Shown: positions 4,951 through 5,041 of the stretch, one piece after another
How positions within the stretch are numbered: position 1 is the stretch's first letter
Layout of the letters: each line of letters begins with the position of its first letter
Source of the DNA: an uncultured Collinsella sp.
GTDB lineage: Bacteria > Actinomycetota > Coriobacteriia > Coriobacteriales > Coriobacteriaceae
Direction: 5' to 3'
Length of the DNA: 5,041 nucleotides
Assembly: GCA_902494625.1 (NCBI GenBank)
Contig: CABUUB010000104.1
Coordinates: 1-5,041 of the forward strand
Made by a program: the position numbers and the translations under genes
Notes under the pieces: model-generated
Database searches by the model: none
Told to the model about the DNA's origin: nothing
What the model saw: the letters and a program-made list of their open reading frames with translations, nothing else

Positions 4951-5041
4951 TAATTAAGTTTCCTGCTCTACAGTCCTGCGCAAGACGGAAAGCACATTAA
5001 GTGCTTTCCTTTGCGTGCGGAACTCGCGATAAACTTAATTA
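4951..5041. repeat. Nested inverted repeat, 91 bp, gene-free
   Basis: The outer arms TAATTAAGTTT (4951-4961) and AAACTTAATTA (5031-5041) are perfect 11-bp complements. Inside, GGAAAGCAC (4987-4995) and GTGCTTTCC (5001-5009) form a stem with loop ATTAA, extended by CGCAA/TTGCG (4979-4983 with 5011-5015) and weaker pairs further out. The right arm ends at the window edge, so the repeat may extend beyond it. No ORF with a start signal and no long T-run is seen. A short non-autonomous element or a structured terminator/recombination site are possible. Confidence 0.55.

Overview
The window reads as a GC-rich bacterial chromosome segment. Every gene I can support lies on the minus strand. The combination of high GC, a Tat-type lipoprotein substrate-binding protein, an actinobacterial EF-G2-like factor and an IS3-like transposase start fits a gut actinobacterium of the Coriobacteriia (Collinsella or a relative). 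That assignment is recall and inference; it was not tested by a database search.

Layout from the right edge, in the direction of transcription. Positions 4915-5041 hold no gene. They contain a nested inverted repeat whose outer arms (11 bp) end exactly at the window edge. A sigma70-like promoter (4886-4914) and a cluster of three GGTAAAGTG-type half-sites (4848-4900) precede a three-gene polar amino acid ABC importer: a Tat lipoprotein binding protein (3969-4829), a HisM-type permease (3316-3969) and an ATPase (2559-3323). The genes overlap by 1 and 8 nt, so they very likely form one translationally coupled operon. It ends at a strong intrinsic terminator (2485-2525). With one permease gene, the membrane part is probably a permease homodimer carrying two ATPase copies, fed by the tethered binding protein.

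A long leader (about 2249-2422) with a candidate promoter, a possible 5-codon upstream ORF and several GC-rich palindromes precedes a 691-aa EF-G-like translation factor (173-2248). All five EF-G domains are present, but the GTPase motifs are badly eroded: the P-loop is intact, while the DxxG, NKxD and G5 motifs are altered.

Immediately downstream, positions 1-119 look like the left end of an IS3-type insertion sequence running out of the window. There is a TGAACTG...TTGGACA end, a perfect 13-bp hairpin and the first 24 codons of a transposase-like helix-turn-helix protein. The hairpin contains the transposase Shine-Dalgarno in its 3' arm and is followed by a U-rich tract. It can therefore act both as a terminator for EF-G transcription and as a block on transposase translation from read-through RNA. 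A lone terminator half-stem (128-139) next to the IS end suggests the element may have landed in the native EF-G terminator.
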